This document shows positions 1-12,134 of a stretch of DNA of 64,000 nt, piece by piece. The number at the start of each line of letters is the position of its first letter. Position 1 is the stretch's first letter. Under the pieces are notes generated by a model. The model saw nothing but the letters and a program-made list of their open reading frames with translations. It was not told the DNA's origin and made no database searches. The position numbers and the translations under genes are program-made. This DNA comes from Vigna angularis (taxonomy: Eukaryota; Streptophyta; Magnoliopsida; Fabales; Fabaceae): positions 11,741,001-11,805,000 of the forward strand of contig NC_068979.1 in NCBI RefSeq assembly GCF_016808095.1. Reading direction: 5' to 3'.

Positions 1-700
1 ACACTGATAAAGGCATTACATTTATGGAAGCCCCTAAATCTAGCATGGCATTGTCAAACTTTGAATTTCCAATAATACATGGAACAGAAAACATACCCTG
101 ATGCTTGCATTTTCGCGGTATTTCAATATGCTTCTTATCAATCTTGACACATTTCTTCCCAAATTCACAACCTCATTATCCCTAAAACGCCTTCTATTTG
201 TGCAAATTTCCTTCAAAAACTTGGCGTACTTAGGGATTTGCTTAACAGCATCTAGCAAGGGAATGTTGATCTCCACCGTTTTGAAAGTATTTAAGATCTC
301 TTGGTCTAATTCCTCCATTTTTTTTTTGTTTTTCGGTTTCAACCGATTTGGATATGGAGGAGGTGGAGAATAAGATGAAGAAGAATTTTTAGAAGAGTTA
401 GAGGATACTAACCTGGATTTATCAGTGGTAGTCTCAGGTGATGGTTCACTTGGTCCTCCATTGTCATCAATTTGCGCTCCTTGTTTCTCCTCATCTTCAT
501 CCTCTTAGGCTCCTTCATGGCCTTCTACTTGCTTACCTGTTCTCAAAGTAATAGCACTTACATTTTGCGGGTTGATCACTTACATTGCCTTCCCAAATTG
601 CCTTCACAATGTGTTTGTCTTGAAGACATAGAAGGGACATATCAATGGGAAGTTGACGTGCGAAAGCCATTTCGAATATTTTGTTTCAAACTGGGATGTA
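1..700 (-). pseudogene. Ty3/gypsy gag-protease fragment, decayed
   Basis: Read on the - strand, 342 to 40 encodes gypsy polyprotein sequence upstream of the protease: a proline/tyrosine stretch (SPPPPYPNR), then FKTVEINIPLLDAVKQIPK and KFLKEICTNRR, typical of Athila/Tat-type gag C-termini. After a frameshift near 100-120, positions about 100 to 1 continue as GMFSVPCIIGNSKFDNAMLD followed by LGASINVMP, the retropepsin active-site region (D-L-G-A-S form). Upstream, 600-480 gives NVSAITLRTGKQ, another gag hallmark, interrupted by in-frame stops. The copy runs off the left window edge. It has at least one frameshift and three stops, so it is dead. Family assignment is from remembered motif similarity; gypsy is secure, the exact lineage less so. 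Confidence 0.8.
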
Positions 701-1194
701 AAACCAATGAAAAAAACTAAAGTGGTTTGTGATGGCACAAACAATTCAGAATCAGAATACAATGGTAGTAAGATTCCCTCCACCAATTTATTGACGAAGC
801 ATTGATGCCCATACAAACAACTTCATGTGCTTGACAAGATGGGATGCACAACAACTATGACAAATGAGTGGTGCAACGTCAAGGAATCTTTAATTCTGCA
901 GAGGTGAAGAGAGGCATGCATAATGAATAGGAAAGCGTGCATAATGAATAGAACACCTAAGACGAAAGGTTAAAGCCTAAGGTGAAGTACATATGTAATA
1001 CTTCAATTAATAATCCAAACACTACGTTATTATCATTATAATTATTATAAGACCTTATACATGGCCCAAAATAATTTTTTTTTAAATTAAATGTATCTAA
1101 GTTTTTAAAATTATTTTTGAATTTTTAAGCATTTTTTTAAAGTTAAAAACTAATTTTTGTAAATAAAAAGGATTTAAATAAAAATAAAAATCGG
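701..1194. other. AT-rich interval, no gene recognised
   Basis: No open frame of note and no recognisable repeat boundary. The sequence becomes strongly A/T-rich after 1000. It lies between the gypsy debris and the first subterminal motifs of the MULE. Confidence 0.5.
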
Positions 1195-1200
1195 AAAAGT

Positions 1201-1262
1201 GAAGTTGTGGGAAGGGTACACGACTTCATTAGGTGAAGTCGTGCACCCCTGCATGACTTCAC
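1201..1262. repeat. MULE left subterminal GAAGTCGTG cluster
   Basis: Contains GTGAAGTTGTGGGAAGGG, ACGACTTCATTAGG, TGAAGTCGTGCACCCC and ATGACTTCACC: alternating direct and inverted copies of one ~10-bp motif. The matching cluster lies at 4063-4240 on the other side of the transposase. Confidence 0.55.
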
Positions 1263-1737
1263 CTTTCCCATTTTTTTAAATTTAAATTATATTTCAAAAA
1301 TATTATTTTTGCAAATTTGACATTATTCAAATACTAAATTATTTTCATAATCTAAATAGTAAATTATTTATTTCTTAACAAGTAAAAAAAAATTCTCTCA
1401 ACATCTATAAGTAATACAAAAAACAATTAATCAAAATTAAATGATATATCATACCACTGCCTATTACTTTATACGGAATCAAATAAATGTAATCTTATAC
1501 ATAACTGATAAGTTACTGAATGCATGCAACCCTATACATATATGACACTACTTTATTGCCCGGTACTTCCCTACTTCAAACCGTAACACCTACAATGCAC
1601 AAGGTAACCTTCACACTTGAAATTTCATTATATATATATATCAATCTTTCAGCAATCCATCTTCTCATCCAAATTCCACTACCAACAAATCTCATTCTAC
1701 TTCAATCTTATTTTTTGTCCCACACATCTATTTCCTG

Positions 1738-3738
1738 ATGGCATCGTGGAACTTTGCACCATCTTCATCATCGTAAATCATTGACGAACAACCTTTGATA
1801 TTAGATAATGTTGATGAATTCAGCACCGATGATGAATTAGATAACATACTTCACGATGACAACAATGACGATGATCACATCACACAATCATCTGAACATG
1901 TCATTCGAGAGTTGAATGAGCGTATGCAGTTCTAGTCAAAGGAGGAAACTATTGCTTCAATCAAACATTATCACATCACCAACGGTTACAAATACACCGT
2001 TGTTGAATCGAAACCTAACATTTATGTTATTCGTTGTGTGGAATACAACAACGGTTGTCAATGGCGTTTGAGGGCAGCTTATAGCAAAGTCCGCAAATAT
2101 TGGAAAATCAAGAATATCGACGGACAACATTCGTGTTTCTCAACCACACTATCTCAAGATCATACAAATCTTGATAGTACTCACATTGCCGCGATCATAT
2201 CAAATTCAGTCCGGACAAACCCATCCATTCCAATCAAGAGTTTGATTGTAGATATTAAAGCTCGATTCGGATATTCTGTGTCATACAGAAAAGCTTGGAT
2301 CGCTAAAGAAAAGGCTCTTGCTATGGAGTTTGGAGACTGGGAAGACTCTTATAACCAAGGTGGTTGCATGCCGTGAAGGATGCAAATCCAGGTACAATTT
2401 TACAATGCACTAGTTCTCCAGTGCAGATTGATGGACAAACAGACAATAATTGCTATATTATGGAGAGAGTTTTCTAGTCTTTCGGTCCTTGCATACAAGG
2501 ATTCAAATACTGTAAACCCATTCTCCAAGTTGATGGTACATTTCTAACGGGTAAATATCATGGAACTTTACTCACCGCCATAGCTCAAGATGGCAATAGA
2601 AATCTTTTTCCATTGGCCTTTGCCATTGTAGAAGGTGAGACAAAGGAGGCCATGATATGGTTCTTTCAACTACGTCGAGAACATGTTTGCCCTCAACAAA
2701 ATATTTGCATCATCAGTGACAGAGGAAAGGGTATCCTGTCGGCCTTAAGATCAGAAGAAGTTAGTTGGGAACAAGATGGTTTGAACTCTGTTTATTGCAT
2801 ACGTCATCTAGCATCCAACTTCAACAACAAATTCAAAAATCATGACCTCAAAAACCAATTAATCAATTTAGGTACTACTACAAACATTTTTAATGCAGTT
2901 TTACTTTTATAATTTTGTAACATTATTCTAAACTTTATTTATTTATTACATCATTACAGCTTACGAGGTCAGGCAACCAACTGTCACTGCAAAACTTACT
3001 GTACTAAGAAACCAATACCCACAACAAGTTGATTGGATAGATAAAATCCCATTAAAAAAATGGTCTCAGACTTTTGATGGAGGGAGAAGATATGGACATA
3101 TGACCACTAATCTTGCTGAGTGCACCAACTCCATTTTAAAGGGAGCACGTTCATTACCAATATGTGCTCTCATCAGAACAACATTTGAGATGACACAATC
3201 ATGGTTTGTCTAACGAGGATTAAAGGCGAACTATATGCTACAAGCAGGCCACCAATTTCCTGAACAAATAGCCGACATCATTAGGAAAAATCAACAACAA
3301 TCCACATTTTGTCATGTTCATCGCTACAACCGTGAAAATTCTGAATTTGATGTTCAGGAAATTTCAACACCTCACCAATACCGCCTTGTTCCACTTTCCT
3401 ATAAGGTTAGGCTAAATGAATGGTGATGTGATTGTGGTCACTTCCAGGTTACTCGTCTCCCATGTCATCATGTCATTGTTGTCTGTGGATTTTCGCATAT
3501 CCCACTAACCCAAGTAATCGATCCAATGTACAGTCTTAACAACATTTTCAAGGCATATGAAGTACAATTTCACTCAATCCAAAATCAAGATCCTAAAATG
3601 CGACGCAAGGCATCTAGAAGACCATATACAAATAGGATTCCTAATGAAATGAATCAAACTAATCCAGATAAGCCAAAAAAATGCTCTTACTGCCGCAACG
3701 AAGGTTATCATAGGGGAAATTGTCCATTTCGTCATTAG
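1738..3738 (+). pseudogene. MuDR/MULE transposase pseudogene
   Basis: The conceptual protein starts at the ATG at 1738. It has an N-terminal acidic stretch, a DNA-binding region around 2038-2350 (GCQWRLRAAY, HSCFSTTLSQDHTNLDST), then the DDE core: first Asp in LQVDGTFLTGKYHG (~2530), second in CIISDRGKGILSAL (~2715), Glu in TTNLAECTNSILKGAR (~3117). A SWIM zinc finger (CDCGHFQVTRLPCHH, from 3430) and a C-terminal zinc knuckle (CSYCRNEGYHRGNC, ~3690) complete the MULE architecture. A GT-AG intron at 2872-2959 joins INL to AYEVRQ in frame. Lesions: stops TAA 1774 and TAG 1933, a frameshift near 2365 in the usual WLHAVKDANPGT segment, a stop near 2475 where Trp is expected, and stops near 3210 and 3424. 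All catalytic residues are still readable, but the gene cannot make transposase. Confidence 0.85.
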
Positions 3739-3944
3739 TTATTTCTTAATCTTACCCAATTGTAATCAAATCGATTATTAATATATTACTACTAATATTT
3801 CTTATTAATATTTTTTTCTCTTTTCTTCAAATTTGTCTCCATTCAATAAATAACAACCACAATTTCTTTTTTCGTATAACACAAACAATAGATAAAATAT
3901 GTAAACTGCCAAATAATTTTCGTAAACCAACCAAAACACACTGG

Positions 3945-4140
3945 TAATCGATTACAACAAGCTTGTAATCGCTTACCAGGGTGGTTCTTGCACACTTAAA
4001 ACATTGGTAATCGATTACAGAAGTGTCGTAATCGATTATCAGTATCATTTTTGCCTTCTACATTGAAGTCGTGCAGGGGGGTCACGATTTCAACATTGTT
4101 TAATCGATTACAGGATCTTGTAATCGATTACAAGACCAGA
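3945..4140. repeat. Paired TAATCGATTA palindromes
   Basis: Three successive doublets of the self-complementary TAATCGATTA occur here: TGGTAATCGATTACAAC with GTAATCGCTTACC, GGTAATCGATTACAG with GTAATCGATTATCAG, and TAATCGATTACAGG with GTAATCGATTACAAG. Each member is a palindrome and the pair can also fold on itself. They lie at the 3' end of the MULE, before its right GAAGTCGTG cluster. Confidence 0.7.
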
Positions 4141-4240
4141 AGTCATTTTTGGGGTTCACGACTTCACCACTGGTCAAATGAACAGTGTGAAGTCGTGCAG
4201 CGGGGGCACGACTTCTTCATTTGAAGTCGTTTTGGCCCCC
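4063..4240. repeat. MULE right subterminal GAAGTCGTG cluster
   Basis: Repeated TGAAGTCGTGCAG and its complement alternate with TAATCGATTA motifs. It mirrors 1201-1262 and is the main support for treating 1195-4260 as one element. Confidence 0.55.
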
Positions 4241-4412
4241 CACGAGTTCTCCATTTTGGTAATTTGAATTGAATTTGCCTATTATCGTAATATATGATCC
4301 ATTTTTGCCTATTTTGGTAACAAAGCCAATTTGGTGTCACTCAAGTGCAGAAACATATATTTTCACCAAGTCTTTATGGATTATATCAGTAACAAGATTG
4401 ATATATATGATT

Positions 4413-4650
4413 TGTAACACCCTAATTTTGGGATGCCACGATTACGAGTGAAAATTAAAAAATTTTAAAATCAAAATACCATTGCGGAAATCTAAATTCA
4501 ATAATTCTTTACAATTCAAGAAAAATAAACCAAAATTCTAATTTAATTACAAAATATAACTCCATATAAAATAGTTTATTCAAACAATCATAAATTCTCC
4601 AACATCTCTCAATCCACTCCATATAAAATAGTTTATCAGGAGTCATCAAG
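4413..4650 (+). mobile_element. LTR-like fragment beginning TGTAACACCC
   Basis: Starts TGTAACACCCTAATTTTGGG, a form common at the 5' ends of plant gypsy LTRs, and continues as AT-rich sequence with a direct repeat of CTCCATATAAAATAGTTTAT (near 4558 and 4617). No partner LTR or TSD was found. Confidence 0.3.
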
Positions 4651-4656
4651 TGGCAC

Positions 4657-4991
4657 CTAATAAAGCAAGTTACATTGGGCGACCGCCTTGTTGAAACCAA
4701 GGATATGCTCATTGATAACTTCCTCGCCCAGAAACATGTTCTCTTCTTCCATTTTCTGCACCTTATCACGTAGAGAATCCCATTCAGTCAGAAGACTGTC
4801 CCTCTCGATGATTAGTTGTTTGTTCTTCTCGCTGGAGCAGAAAAGATCCAACTTCAAGTTGACGTTGGACCGCTGTAGCTGACGCACAAGGGCTCAGGAC
4901 TCAGCAAGCAGAGTCTTCGCCTTAGCCTTGTCATCCTTGACAATCTTCTCGACCTCGGCCAAACAACGAGTACAAACCCCTATGCTATGAT
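4657..4991 (-). pseudogene. Retroelement gag-like coiled-coil fragment
   Basis: On the - strand, 4979 to 4657 encodes IGVCTRCLAEVEKIVKDDKA then, past a stop, RQLQRSNVNLKLDLFCSSEK and a heptad-rich coiled coil ending EEVINEHILGFNKAVAQCN. This pattern (coiled coil, then a G-F-x-KAVAQCNLL ending) is the C-terminus of the plant proteins annotated as putative gypsy-type transposon/gag proteins. A hAT MITE (4992-5542) interrupts it on the upstream side. Related N-terminal sequence occurs near 33.0-33.3 kb in this window. Function is not intact. Confidence 0.55.
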
Positions 4992-5542
4992 TAGAGCTGT
5001 CAAAACGAGCCACCTGGCCCGACCCGACCCGGCCCACCACGGGTTGGTCACTTAGTGAGCCAATCCAACCCGGCTCATTTATTAGCGAGTCAGAAAAATT
5101 TGAACCTGGCTCGACCCACCACGGGTTGGTGGGTAAACGGGTTGGCTCATTGACTCACTTAATTACAATTTTTTAAAAATAAAAAAAAATTACAAACTTT
5201 CTATAATTCAAATCTAAACAAATTTCATTCCCAAAGTTCATTCCCAACATAAGTGTTTAATTAATTTTGAAAATAAAGAACTTAAATAATTTTTTCAAGT
5301 AAAAACTAAATAATAAATATTTTTTATAAAATTAAAATTAAATTTTAATAAAATAAAATTAGGTAGGTGGGTTGGTGGGCCAACCCGGCCCACCACGGGT
5401 TCAACTCGCATGAGTCGAATTAATTGAGCCGGGTTGAAATCTGACCTGAATAAAAAAAATACAATTTTTTCAAACCTAACCCGGTTCAAACCCGTGGTGG
5501 GTCGGGTTGGTCCGCGGGTTGTGATCCATTTTGACAACTCTA
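4992..5542. mobile_element. hAT-type MITE, 551 bp
   Basis: Terminal inverted repeats TAGAGCTGTCAAAACG (left) and TAGAGTTGTCAAAATG (complement of the right end) bound a non-coding element rich in CGGGTTGG/CCAACCCG motifs. The flanking 8 bp are GCTATGAT (4984-4991) and GTTGTGAT (5543-5550): 6 of 8 match and both differences are transitions, as expected for an aged hAT target duplication. It encodes nothing, so it needed a hAT transposase in trans. Confidence 0.8.
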
Positions 5543-5550
5543 GTTGTGAT

Positions 5551-5960
5551 GTCGCCAAAGTCGAAACCTTGCGGTGACGCCACTACTGCCACCCCCACGA
5601 ACAGGGAGTACCATGCCGCGGAAACGAAGTCGCACCGACCTCCTTTCCCTACGCGAAAGAACCTGAACCGAGAAGAAAGGAGGAAGAGAAAGAACAGCTA
5701 ACACGCCATCGCGAGCCACCTGGAGAATATCGTCGGAGTCGCGCCTTCTCCACGTCGTTGTCGTCGTCACCTCCAAAGGTCCCAATATGAAACGCAAAAA
5801 AAAAAAAAGGAAGAAAGCCTCCTTGATTTGTGCGAGATCACAAAGACAACCCAGGATTGGGTCTATCTGCGAGAAGAAGAAGTCACGCTTGGAAAAGTTT
5901 ATGATATTACATTAGGGTTCTTAGTCTGAATCCTTATTTAGGAAAAATTAAAAATCAAGG
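5551..5960. other. GC-richer interval, no secure gene
   Basis: The - strand stays open here in more than one frame, and it lies directly upstream of the gag-like fragment once the MITE is removed, so it may be part of the same degenerate retroelement. I do not recognise a domain. Confidence 0.35.
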
Positions 5961-8006
5961 AAATTCTGAATTAGAGTTTAATTAGGGAGAATAGACCCTT
6001 TTGAAATTAAATAGGGTTGAATAGACCCTTTGAAACTAATTAAGAATAGAATAATTGGCTGCCCGTTAAGTTAACTGATTTTATGTCAATTAAATATGAT
6101 GTCAACATTTCTTGCACAGATCAGCTCTATAGTAAGTTTAATGTTATCAATTTTAACACTGTTAAAACGGATAAGACTGAAGCCAACCAATTTTGATAAC
6201 ATAGAAATTTAATATCTATATTTTTTAAATTGGATACTAAACTAAAAGTTACTAAAGACCAACTAACCATTTAAGCCTTAATATAACAACGAATATTCTA
6301 ATAGTGGAACCAGACTCTATATATGAATTTCATGACTTAATCGAACATAGTTTCATTAAACATGTTTGTAGATAAAGCTTCAGAAAAATTGAGAATTTAA
6401 ATCCCGTTTCTATATTTAATAAAAGATTTAGTGATTATGTAATGATTATTATTGTTGAGTATTGTAAAGTGAGATTTTAGACTTTGACTAAGGCACTGCT
6501 ATATACATATAAATCAATATTGGTATCAAGTGTCTATAAACTGTCAATAAAAAAAAAATACTAGTATTCACAGCATCATGTCATCGTATGAAATGTTTAT
6601 TAATGTTAGAATGGCCAAATAAAAAACAAAAAAACTTGTCCCACTTTAAATTTGTTGTATTAATTTGTCAGAAAAAAAAAATCTTAACATTTCGTAGATA
6701 TAAAAGGTATAATCTTAAGTTTATGCTATGCTAAATATTTGATAATTCAAACCATTTAAATTTGTAATTTTTTAAGTAACATAATTCTTGAGTTTTTCAT
6801 CAACAAACACAGTTTTTTCATTAAATTTTCAATTTTTTTTTCTGTTTGTGCCAATTAATTTTCATTTAATTTTACTCATGTTTTATTTGGATAATTAACC
6901 ATTAATAGTGGGATTCAAAGGTTTATCTTTTCTTATCGTTTTAAATAGAGACTCAACTTCGATTCAATTAAAAGATGGATTTTCTTTAGATATTTTTATA
7001 ACTATTTTTTCTGATAAATATATTAATGTTTACATTATTTATTTGATTTTTGTATAAATTATTCTTCCAAACACATTGGAACAGACAAATGATCATGAAT
7101 TATAATCCTGTCTATTTTTAATGAAATAAAGTAATGCAGATTAAAGTTGACGTGTCTTTTATAATGCTACTTTCATTCAATTAATTAAAAACAATATATG
7201 TGCAAAGATGCACTGAACTACTATCAAATTGATTTTTTGTTTATTAGCCATATCATATTGCGTTCGTCCCATTCACCAAGGAATTGATAGTTCCTATGAA
7301 TTTTTTTTATAGTAAGCCTATTGAAAGAAAAAAGTAAACCAATAAAAAAAGAGCAGCAAGGTGGATTAAAAATAAGTTGCCAAAATTGATGGTTAGAATA
7401 ATGTGCATTGGTCTGTAAACCCTTGACTTGGTACGTTTCATTTTTTTATATGAATTTGATAATTATAGAGTAATATATATCAACCATTTGCAATGATTAT
7501 TTGATTAGTGTATTGATAGGTAATAAGGATTAAAATTTTAAAAATTCAATCTAAATATATAATGAATTTTTGGAATTCAAATCCAGATTTAATTGAATTA
7601 TGTACATTGATTTAATTTTTGTAATTTAGTTTAAATTATATTTAATTGACATAAAATTGACATTAATTTTGAGATGTATTTGAATTTAATTTACTTGATG
7701 TTTCTGTACTAATTAATTAAGATTTTAGGACTAAATTTTTAATTTTGGGAGAAAAAATAATCATTTGTTTGAAGATTAATAAAAAAAATTATCATATTTT
7801 TTTCATGTTTATTTCTCTCTCATTATTTAGGAGTATTTTTGTTTATCACAACTAACGAGGTCAACGACGCTAAGTGGGTACGGGCGGTAGTGAGAAGTGT
7901 ACATGTACTAGTTCTCTGATACCCTTTCCCTTTGGATTATCCTTCATGTTGCCTTTAATTAGTATTTCGATTAGCAATCCAATTTTGAATTTCTAAAAAT
8001 ATAACA
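5961..8006. other. AT-rich intergenic; left part of duplication unit 1
   Basis: No gene seen. From about 6640 the sequence matches 28.11 kb onward: compare AAATATTTGATAATTCAAACC (6730s) with AAATATTTAATAATTCAAACC (28.2 kb), and the shared GCAGCAAGGTGGATTAAAA (near 7352 and 28.96 kb). Confidence 0.6.
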
Positions 8007-10796
8007 TGTAAGGGCCTGAATAAGAGGTCATTCGACCTTATGTGGGGCAGCCAAGCCCATCAGCCTAAGGCCAGCTTAATCTTAGGAAGGGTTTCTTAGA
8101 GTTTTTTTCACTTTTCTGAGTTCTTTTCCTTTCTCTCTCTAAAACCCTTGTCCTAAAGGTTTTCTCTCACTTCTCTCTAGATTCCCAGCTCCTTGAACCA
8201 TAGAAATTCGATTTTTGGTGCTACCCAAGCGTCCGCGGAGTAGAGGGCTTCATTTCTACCGAACGTCCTCTTCATTCCGATCGGTAAGTCATTTATTTCC
8301 TTCTCCTTCACTGTCCTTGAACTTAGGGCATGCAACGTTATTTTTTGCATGTTAGTAGTGGATTTCGTTTTCGTACGTTCCGCCTAATCAAACTCTAAAA
8401 TCTGCTGCAGTCACCACTTTGGTGGTTTGTAGGGGCAGGTTGAGTTCTTGTGTTGTCAAGGGTACTACTAGGGCAGTTTCAGTAGTTGTGCTTGGAGAAA
8501 CCCAGGTAAGGGGAGCTAGTGATATTTTGTTTGAACTATATGATGTGCATGTTTGATCAGTTGTGATTTATCTTATTGTTATGTGATATTCTTGGTGGTG
8601 AGCATGTTGAGCTGCAATTGTTGAATATGTGAAAGTTGTGTAACCATGGTATACTGAGTATTCTCTGACTTGGATGAGCTTGTTGGCTGTATTGGATTAC
8701 TAGTTTGGAGTAAGAATGCTGTAAAATAGTTAATATGGATGGTGAGTGGGTGTACAGATACTGTTTTTGGTTACTAAGAAGGGAAGTGAAGTATTGTAAT
8801 TGGACAATCGGAGTCTAGAACACCATATGACAGTTTGGATGACTTAGATAAATAAATTGTGACTTATTGAGAGTACTGTGTTAGTAGGATAGAGGAATCT
8901 TAAAAACCTGAGTTGACACATCCCTGATCATAGAGCAGCCTTGGTCTGATCCAATCAGTTGTAACTAGTCATATGTGCTAGCGCCGAAGGTGAGACTGAT
9001 GCGTTCAGACATTTGATTCTTCTCCGATGACCAATTGGGTTAGTAAGGAGTGATTGAGGTGGAAATCATGTGTTAGTCACGTTAGAAGGGTAAATAGTTA
9101 AGGGAGTACTGTTTTGGGTCTTTTGAAAGGAACTGAGGTAGAAAATATGAGCATAGGTAGTCCTGAGTGCAATTGGACAGTTTGGCTAGCTTGGATGAGG
9201 CAATTTGAACAGGCTAGGGTCATAAAACTGAGTAAAGTCAGGTTCAAAATGGTAGAATCGAAATTGGGTCCTTGGGTTAATGAAAATTGGAAGTTTAAGT
9301 TAAAATTTAGTAGTAATCATTTTAGAATCATGCTAAGAACGTTTATAATCATTTAGACAAGTTTAATTAGGTGTGAAACAAGAATTAGGAGGGTTGGAAG
9401 TTGGGGAAAATAACTAAAAACGGTAAAGGGAGTGTGAGTTGCATACTTATGCAGAATCTACGTCATGCAGATTATGCAGACTCGCTATGTGAGCTATCTC
9501 GCATAGCGAGACCCTACAGAGAGTGCTTACTGTTTGAGTCACTCATTGTGCGAGTTGGTGTGCTATGCGAGTGACCAGATGGGGTTGCTCTCTGTTTGTG
9601 AAATTCGCCTAGCGAATCCTGTCGCTATGCGACTGGTGGTGGTCTGGAATCATTGCCCATTTAATTCGAAGAGCGAGTTGAACGCATAGCGAGAAGGTTT
9701 GGGGGTGTGCTCTCTGTTTGATCTCTCGCATAACGACTTGGGTGCGCTATGCGAAAAGACCTGAGGCCTGTGCCCTTAACGAGTTAATTCGCATAGCGAA
9801 TTAAGGGGTGCGCTGTGCGAATACTTCGGGTCCTATCTCTTCCTTGTCTCTCTTTTGATTGAATCAAGTATGTGGAATGTTTGGAATGCATAGTATGATG
9901 TGATTTATGTGGGAAGTATGTGAATGTATGAGATATGTTGGATTCACTATGATAATATGATGGTATCTGGTTATTCATGTCTTGGGTTAAGTTTCAAAGT
10001 GACAGTATGGTTCATGGACGTAATTCTATGATCCTCAAGGAGAGGATACATGGTGGTGCCCTGGTGGTGTGTAGAATGATTGCATGGTAGCTCAATTTTT
10101 AGGGTTTTCCTGAAACTACAATGATCAATCATTCTCAAGTAGAGAGGATTGAATCATGTGGTGAGTAGTAGCAAAAGGTCCTAGTCTTGGAGGCTTCCAG
10201 TATGCTCCAGGGCGCGGAACGGACTACCCTCATGAGTGTGGTAAGGTGGAAGCCATTGGCAACGGCTTTGCAAAGCAGTAGAGGCCACCACGAGTGCATA
10301 ACCCGCCATAGCTCGGTAATCATTTTAGTCCGGATGAGTCATGTTTAAGTGCAACAAGTCATGTGTGTGTAGTGTACTATTTGTCCTTATTTGCATGTTG
10401 TTTGTGACTGTTATAACATGATTTTATATCTAGCTCACCCTTGCTTGCTTGTGTTTGTGCATGTTGTATGTGTTTCCTTTTGCGATGATCATCCACTTGG
10501 GTGGGAGCAGATGGCGAGGAGGATACTTTGGAAACAACTCTTGACGGAGACAGCAGTGCTGCAGCTTAGATTTGCTAGCTTTTATTCCATGAACTCATTA
10601 TTTTGAAGAACTTTAGTGCATTTAAAGTTTTAAATTCTCTGTAATTTTCAGGGAGACACTCTAATACTCTAGTTTTCAATTCCACACTATTCTAAGGATG
10701 ATTGTAATCCTAATTACTCTTGACTGTTTTCCTATATTATACATGATGACATCTTTATTATATATATGTCTTTTCTATATATTTTGGGATGTCACA
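8007..10796 (+). mobile_element. Probable solo LTR, 2.8 kb
   Basis: Begins TGTAAGGGCC and ends GGGATGTCACA (TGT...ACA). It is flanked by TAACA (8002-8006) and CAACA (10797-10801), a 4/5 match as a decayed 5-bp target duplication. Duplication unit 2 has no equivalent of this stretch: homology stops near 7.85 kb and resumes near 11.33 kb, matching about 29.69-29.71 kb. The ATGTCACA end is common in long gypsy LTRs. No internal coding sequence was seen, hence a solo LTR. Exact ends need alignment. Confidence 0.5.
9495..9825. repeat. Array of CGCATAGCGA / TCGCTATGCGA motifs
   Basis: About ten copies of an 8-10 bp motif in both orientations (CTCGCATAGCGAGACC, GTGCTATGCGAG, GTCGCTATGCGAC, TTCGCATAGCGAATT and variants) occur over 330 bp inside the solo LTR. 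Several can pair as short hairpins. Confidence 0.7.
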
Positions 10797-12134
10797 CAAC
10801 ATCATCAAATATATATATATATATATATATATGCGTGTATAAAAGGTATTTTGATAAATTAAAAATTAATGAATATAGGTATAGATAACATGATATTTAT
10901 ATTTTCCTATTAACATGCAGATATAAAAAATATATATATCCATAAATATTTATTTATAATATTTATTTCATGTCTATTACGAATTTTATTAACAGTAAGA
11001 TATAAATATGGGTGACATAAATTCACTTGAGACCTAAACCTCGTGGTAAATTTATGTTGAACTTAGATAATTCATTGATGTTGTCAAGGAATGTTTTCAA
11101 TGAGAAAGTAAGGTTATTTGGTGTTATTGGTATAATTTTCAACTCTTGTGAAATTGGAAAGAGGAAGTGACGAAGAAGAAATTACTCACACATTATGAAG
11201 AAAAATTAAATTGGAAGCCGAAAAAAAAAAAACTGCTTTTAATTACAAAATTGTTACTACGCATTTTTTTCACATCAAATCCTCTAAATTCATGAGTTAA
11301 ATCTGTGACGTAGGTTATTCTTTCTTTCTTCACTAGTGTATAAATTTTTTATTTCTCATTTTTATCATGTTCGTATGAACACCTATGTTTTATTTTTTTC
11401 TAATTAACCTACCTTGAGTGTCCATAGAAATAAAAGGGGTCTAAATACAACCCATTAAACTGTCTATTTATTTTTAACTAATATAGTCACTTATTACTTA
11501 TTTAATTTTCCTTATCTTTTAAACTTTAGTTTCTAATTAAAACTGTGCAAATAAAAAGGTTTTTGGGTCAGCAAAACCTTTTAAACAAGTCATACTTAAA
11601 CTTAAAATGATATTTATAAAATCTAAATAAACCCATAAAGCTCTTCGGGAGTGCAAAGATGTCTCCTCCCCCAATCCTCAAAGTGCTTGTGATCGATGAC
11701 ACTAAAAGAGCACCTGGTTACGAAGAACAGTGTAACACAAAAGTACAACGGTAGTTGAATATTGTTGGAAAATTAAAGACAAATTGCAAGATTGATAATT
11801 TATAACTACCTACCACTTCATGTGGCGACTACATCTGGGACCCAGTGGCATCAATTGCAATAATTTTCTTTTCTTCTTCAATCACCCTGTTGACTGATTA
11901 GTCGCCCGAACCCCAGCATCTGCACGTTGAAGTCAAACCATCTTAGATAATTGGACGCAAGAAATTAGAGGGAATCTTTATGAATGAACTATGAACTACA
12001 CTTCATTATGTATTTAATCCAAAATCCAAAATCTTAAGAGAAGTTGTGGTCCTTCTTATTTATATTTGTTGTTCAAGTGGTTCATTTCTATGCAACTTGC
12101 AACTCCTACTCATACACATTCAACCCAGAAAAGT
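10797..12134. other. AT-rich intergenic upstream of lipase gene 1
   Basis: Holds a (TA)n run at 10809-10832. Homology to unit 2 resumes from about 11.33 kb (ACACCTATGTTTTATT; TTATTACTTATTTAATTTTC). No gene seen. Confidence 0.6.

Larger units (their letters stand above)
1195..4260 (+). mobile_element. MULE (MuDR-type) DNA transposon, approximate limits
   Basis: A decayed MuDR-family transposase (1738-3738) is flanked on both sides by the same short motif, TGAAGTCGTGCA and its complement ACGACTTCA. The left cluster is at 1201-1262 and the right cluster at 4063-4240. Such shared subterminal sequence suggests these are the two ends of one element. True terminal inverted repeats and the 9-bp target duplication expected of MULEs could not be placed by eye, so the limits are approximate. 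Confidence 0.55.

Noticed and set aside
472..720. 82-residue + strand frame with a hydrophobic start resembling a signal peptide
   Set aside because: It is antisense to the gypsy gag fragment whose - strand translation has recognisable motifs.
9114..9356. 80-residue frame in the probable solo LTR
   Set aside because: Lies in LTR sequence without coding signatures.
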